This document shows positions 5,927 to 8,552 of a stretch of DNA of 8,552 nt, one piece after another. Origin of the DNA: Acidobacteriota bacterium. Its GTDB lineage: Bacteria > Acidobacteriota > Terriglobia > Terriglobales > Acidobacteriaceae. Made by a program: the position numbers and the translations under genes. Position 1 is the stretch's first letter; each line of letters opens with the position of its first letter. The notes under the pieces were generated by a model. It ran no database searches. It was not told the DNA's origin and was given only the letters and a program-made list of their open reading frames with translations. Where the stretch lies: contig JAJXXG010001040.1 of NCBI GenBank assembly GCA_021781255.1, forward strand, positions 1 to 8,552, read 5' to 3'.

Positions 5927-8227
5927 GTGAGTTTTGGCTTGAGAGCTGCGTGGGGATGCGTTTTCATGATGACGGCCATGGCTGGCTCTGCCCAGGTGGT
6001 TATTGATCATCACTGGTCGAATACAGACGCACAGAGCCTGATCGGTCTGCCGATGGGCAGCCACAAGACAATCGTGGACAAGCAGGGGAATCTGAAATGG
6101 TCGCAGTGGAGCCTGAAGCGCAGGCCCCTGGACTCTCCCATTGGCTTTAGCAGCCAGATGGATGGCGAGCTGGCGATACAGGCCTTCGCGGGCGGGCAGG
6201 CTCTTGCGATGAAGAGCCAGGAGTTGTATCGAGGAAGATATCCATTCGTTGAATCGAAGCTGGAGGCCGGGAGCGTTGTTTTGGATGAGCTGGCCTTTGC
6301 CGTGGATCCTGACGCCAAGCGGGGCGCGATACCCACGGCCAGTTCCGGAGCACGCGGCCTTGATGTTGTGCGATTGAGACTGACGAACAACGGAGAGAAC
6401 GCGATCGACACCACGCTGAAGCTGAACGGTCGTGAACGCAATCTGCCTGGCCATGTGGTCAGCACGATGCTGGAAAACGGCGCGGGTGAGGATGTTGCCC
6501 TGGTGACCGAGGCTGCGGGCGCGACAGTCAGTGCGGAGGATCGAGGCCTGACGTTGGCTTTGCATATCACTCTGCCTGCACATGCGACCAGAGATGTTTG
6601 TGTTCATGTGCCGTACGAGTGGCCGGCGAAACGGAATATGGAGTTATCCCAGGAAAGCCCGGAGGTGCTGCTGCGCAAGGCTGTTGAGCAGTGGGATGGA
6701 CTGTGGGCGCAGGCGACGAAGTTCGACTTTCCGCAGCGTGAAATGAGCGACTTCTACTATTCCTCGCTTGCCTACGTGCTGATTCTGACGGAGTATGATG
6801 CGCGCGGTGATCTGTGGACGCTTGATGGTCCCGCAGTATATCGGCAGTACTGGGGGCGCGGCGAATATTTTCAGGCGCGCGCTCTCGAAGTGGGCGGATT
6901 TTTGCGACCCGCGCGCGAAAGTGTGGAGCATGCATTTCACATCATCAATGATGATGGCGAGTGGGATGGGCCACCCGCGAGCGGCTGGCCCGCGTGGGAC
7001 AACGCCGGTGGCAATGTGGCTGCGGCGTGGGACTACTACCTGTTTACACGAGACCGGAAGTGGCTGGCGGCGGCTTATCCTTACATGCTGCATGCATCGG
7101 AGTGGATTCGCGATCATCGCGAAGAGAGTTCGCTGGAGGGCGTGAGCGACGTGCCGGAGGGCGCGCGGCCTGTGCGGCGCATGATTGCTTCGCGATGCAG
7201 GCCGGAGCCGGATCCTCCGCTACAGCCCGGAGAGAAGCCGTACTGGTATGGCCTGTTGCCGTGGAGCTATGGGGACTCGGGGCTTCCGGAAGGTCACTCG
7301 TTCTCGCATAATTTTCTTGCTGCGTATGCGGAGCAAGCGACAGCAGAGGCCGCGCAGACACTTGGTTATATGAACGATGCAACGTGGGTCCGTAAAGAGT
7401 ATGACGCGTATACGGGCGCGATTCGCGAGAGTGTCCGCCGCGCCGTAACACTGGAAAAGGAGACGCCGCCGTATCTTCCTGCGATGCCAACGTATCCGCA
7501 GGGAGCGTATTCGCAAGGCTTTCTTGCGGTGTATCCCACGCAACTCTATTCGCCGGAGGATCCGCTCGTCTCGGGTTTGATTGCGCGCATGGAGCGGGAA
7601 GAGAAGCAGGGTTTGCCGACCAATGTGGCGTGGGCCGGTCCGGCGGGCGTGTGGGCGGGCGAGTCCATGAATATGGCTGAGACGTATCTGTTGCGAGGAG
7701 AGAAGCAGAAGGCGGCGAACATGCTTGCGGCAGCACTGAACCACAGCTACACGACGAAGGTGTGGAAAGAAGAGATCCTGGTGGATGTGACCCTGCCGCG
7801 TGCGTGCGAGACTCCGCACAGCAAGCACAGCAATATGGAGGGCACGGGGGACATGCCGGAGGCGTGGGCGAATGCAAACCTTGTGCTGCTGCTGCGCGAC
7901 ATGCTGGTGAATGAGCGCGACGGCAAGTTGCATCTGCTGGCAGGCTTGCCGGCAAGCTGGGTTCCGGTGGGCAAGTTGGTTGTGGTGCAGGATGCTCCGG
8001 TGACAACCGGCGGAACGGTGAGCCTGCGCGCAGAGCATGTATCCAAGAAGGTGTGGCGCATCGCGATAGATCCGCATGGTGTGTCGCGCGGTGTGGTACT
8101 GCATGCGCCGATTGAGGCGGGAGAGCGTATTCGTGCAGTTCGTATCGACGGGCGTGCGGTTGCGGCGCAGGCAGAGATTGCTGCTACAGTTGCAGCCCCG
8201 AGCGTGGTGGAGGTTGAGCTCGAATGA
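5927..8227 (+). CDS. Secreted six-hairpin glycosidase-like protein, family unassigned
   Basis: 766 residues from a GTG start. A Sec signal peptide (LRAAWGCVFMMTAMAGSA, about 5-22) is followed by an N-terminal beta-sandwich region (about 25-235). An (alpha/alpha)6-type helical core spans roughly 245-660, suggested by regularly spaced helices and Trp/Tyr/Gly-rich loops: DFYYSSLAY (275-283), VYRQYWGRGEYF (304-315), DDGEWDGPP (342-350), GWPAWDNAGGN (353-363), EGHSFSHNFLAAY (455-467) and MEGTGDMPEAWANAN (637-651). A short C-terminal beta-domain follows (about 665-766). This order, beta-sandwich then helical barrel then beta-tail, is shared by GH65, GH78, GH95 and related enzymes, but I cannot match it to one family. 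Candidate acids are Glu345, Asp347, Asp358 and Glu645. It probably removes a sugar from a polysaccharide side chain. It lies 83 nt after the GH30-like gene and overlaps the next gene by 4 nt. Confidence 0.65.
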   Translation: MSFGLRAAWGCVFMMTAMAGSAQVVIDHHWSNTDAQSLIGLPMGSHKTIVDKQGNLKWSQWSLKRRPLDSPIGFSSQMDGELAIQAFAGGQALAMKSQELYRGRYPFVESKLEAGSVVLDELAFAVDPDAKRGAIPTASSGARGLDVVRLRLTNNGENAIDTTLKLNGRERNLPGHVVSTMLENGAGEDVALVTEAAGATVSAEDRGLTLALHITLPAHATRDVCVHVPYEWPAKRNMELSQESPEVLLRKAVEQWDGLWAQATKFDFPQREMSDFYYSSLAYVLILTEYDARGDLWTLDGPAVYRQYWGRGEYFQARALEVGGFLRPARESVEHAFHIINDDGEWDGPPASGWPAWDNAGGNVAAAWDYYLFTRDRKWLAAAYPYMLHASEWIRDHREESSLEGVSDVPEGARPVRRMIASRCRPEPDPPLQPGEKPYWYGLLPWSYGDSGLPEGHSFSHNFLAAYAEQATAEAAQTLGYMNDATWVRKEYDAYTGAIRESVRRAVTLEKETPPYLPAMPTYPQGAYSQGFLAVYPTQLYSPEDPLVSGLIARMEREEKQGLPTNVAWAGPAGVWAGESMNMAETYLLRGEKQKAANMLAAALNHSYTTKVWKEEILVDVTLPRACETPHSKHSNMEGTGDMPEAWANANLVLLLRDMLVNERDGKLHLLAGLPASWVPVGKLVVVQDAPVTTGGTVSLRAEHVSKKVWRIAIDPHGVSRGVVLHAPIEAGERIRAVRIDGRAVAAQAEIAATVAAPSVVEVELE
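8209..8213 (+). promoter_or_regulatory. Ribosome binding site of the GH79-like gene
   Basis: GGAGG lies inside the end of the upstream coding sequence, ten bases before the ATG at 8224. With the ATGA stop/start overlap it supports both re-initiation and independent initiation of the downstream gene. Confidence 0.5.
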
Positions 8228-8552
8228 AGCGCCGTCTCTTTCTGCACATGGCTGGATGCTCTCTGGCATCCGCGACACTTCGCTCCAGATGGTTGCATGC
8301 CGAGCAAGCATCAGGCGTGCTTGAGGCGGCGCTCAGCGTAAATCGCAATGTGCCTCAGTCAACGGTTCCGGCCGACTTTATCGGCTTGAGTTATGAGTCG
8401 GCACAGCTGGCGAATCCTGCCTTCTTTGCCGCGGAGAACACTGCGTTGATTACGCTCTTTCGTGAACTTGGAGAACAGGGCGTACTGCGGCTCGGCGGAG
8501 GGACGAGCGAGTTTACAAGCTTCACGACAGAAGAGCCGAAGGAACCGGTGCC
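8224..8552 (+). CDS. GH79-like glycosidase, probable beta-glucuronidase type (3' truncated by the window edge)
   Basis: 109 complete codons are visible before the right edge. The ATG overlaps the upstream TGA as ATGA and is preceded by GGAGG. The N-terminus (KRRLFLHMAGC, residues 2-12) resembles a Tat signal, RR-x-F-L, followed by a short Ala/Ser-rich stretch; a lipoprotein Cys at 12 is possible, but the hydrophobic part before it is very short. The mature protein begins with beta-strands (LEAALSVN, 33-40), then FIGLSYESAQL (52-62), NTALITLFRELG (72-83) and VLRLGGGTSEF (87-97). This order matches the start of the barrel in bacterial GH79 enzymes, the family of heparanase and of the Acidobacterium capsulatum beta-glucuronidase. 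The catalytic glutamates would lie beyond the window, so activity cannot be verified here. Tight coupling to the upstream gene suggests a shared substrate. Confidence 0.75.
   Translation, partial: MKRRLFLHMAGCSLASATLRSRWLHAEQASGVLEAALSVNRNVPQSTVPADFIGLSYESAQLANPAFFAAENTALITLFRELGEQGVLRLGGGTSEFTSFTTEEPKEPV

Noticed and set aside
7220..8311. Long minus-strand open frame across the end of the six-hairpin gene and the GH79-like start
   Set aside because: Arg/His-rich composition and no motif; it overlaps two plus-strand genes with good ribosome sites and coupling.
1..8552. CRISPR arrays, insertion sequences, tRNA or rRNA genes
   Set aside because: No spaced direct-repeat series, transposase-like frame, terminal inverted repeats, or tRNA/rRNA-like sequence was seen on either strand; coding sequence fills almost the whole window.

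Overview
The window looks like a carbohydrate-degradation locus from a member of the Acidobacteriota, probably the Terriglobia (the Acidobacterium/Terriglobus/Granulicella group). The grounds are an Oar-type TonB-dependent receptor of the style abundant in that group, a GH79-like protein whose N-terminus resembles the Acidobacterium capsulatum beta-glucuronidase type, moderately high GC, and many exported glycoside hydrolases. This placement comes from recognised sequence style and not from a database search.

Layout, left to right: (1) 2-2308 (+), the C-terminal part of a TonB-dependent outer-membrane receptor, cut by the left edge. (2) 2363-3769 (-), a Tat-exported GH29 alpha-L-fucosidase, tail-to-tail with the receptor (54 nt gap). 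(3) 3770-3929, a 160-nt divergent regulatory region with a strong sigma70-like promoter for the rightward genes. (4) 3930-5843 (+), a secreted clan GH-A enzyme resembling GH30 with an extra N-terminal beta-rich region. (5) 5844-5926, a short gap holding a 9-bp hairpin. (6) 5927-8227 (+), a large secreted protein with an apparent (alpha/alpha)6 six-hairpin glycosidase core and no family I can name. (7) 8224-8552 (+), the start of a GH79-like glycosidase, cut by the right edge and overlapping the previous gene by 4 nt (ATGA).

Genes 4, 6 and 7 read as one rightward transcription unit; the fucosidase is divergent and may share its control region. All four hydrolases carry export signals (two Tat-like, two Sec-like), so they probably act in the periplasm or outside the cell. 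The receptor would import products across the outer membrane. A fucosidase, a GH30-like enzyme (a family that includes endo-beta-1,6-galactanases) and a GH79-like enzyme (a family that includes beta-glucuronidases) together suit a fucosylated, glucuronidated polymer such as plant arabinogalactan. That substrate is inference. No CRISPR array, insertion sequence, tRNA or rRNA was seen.
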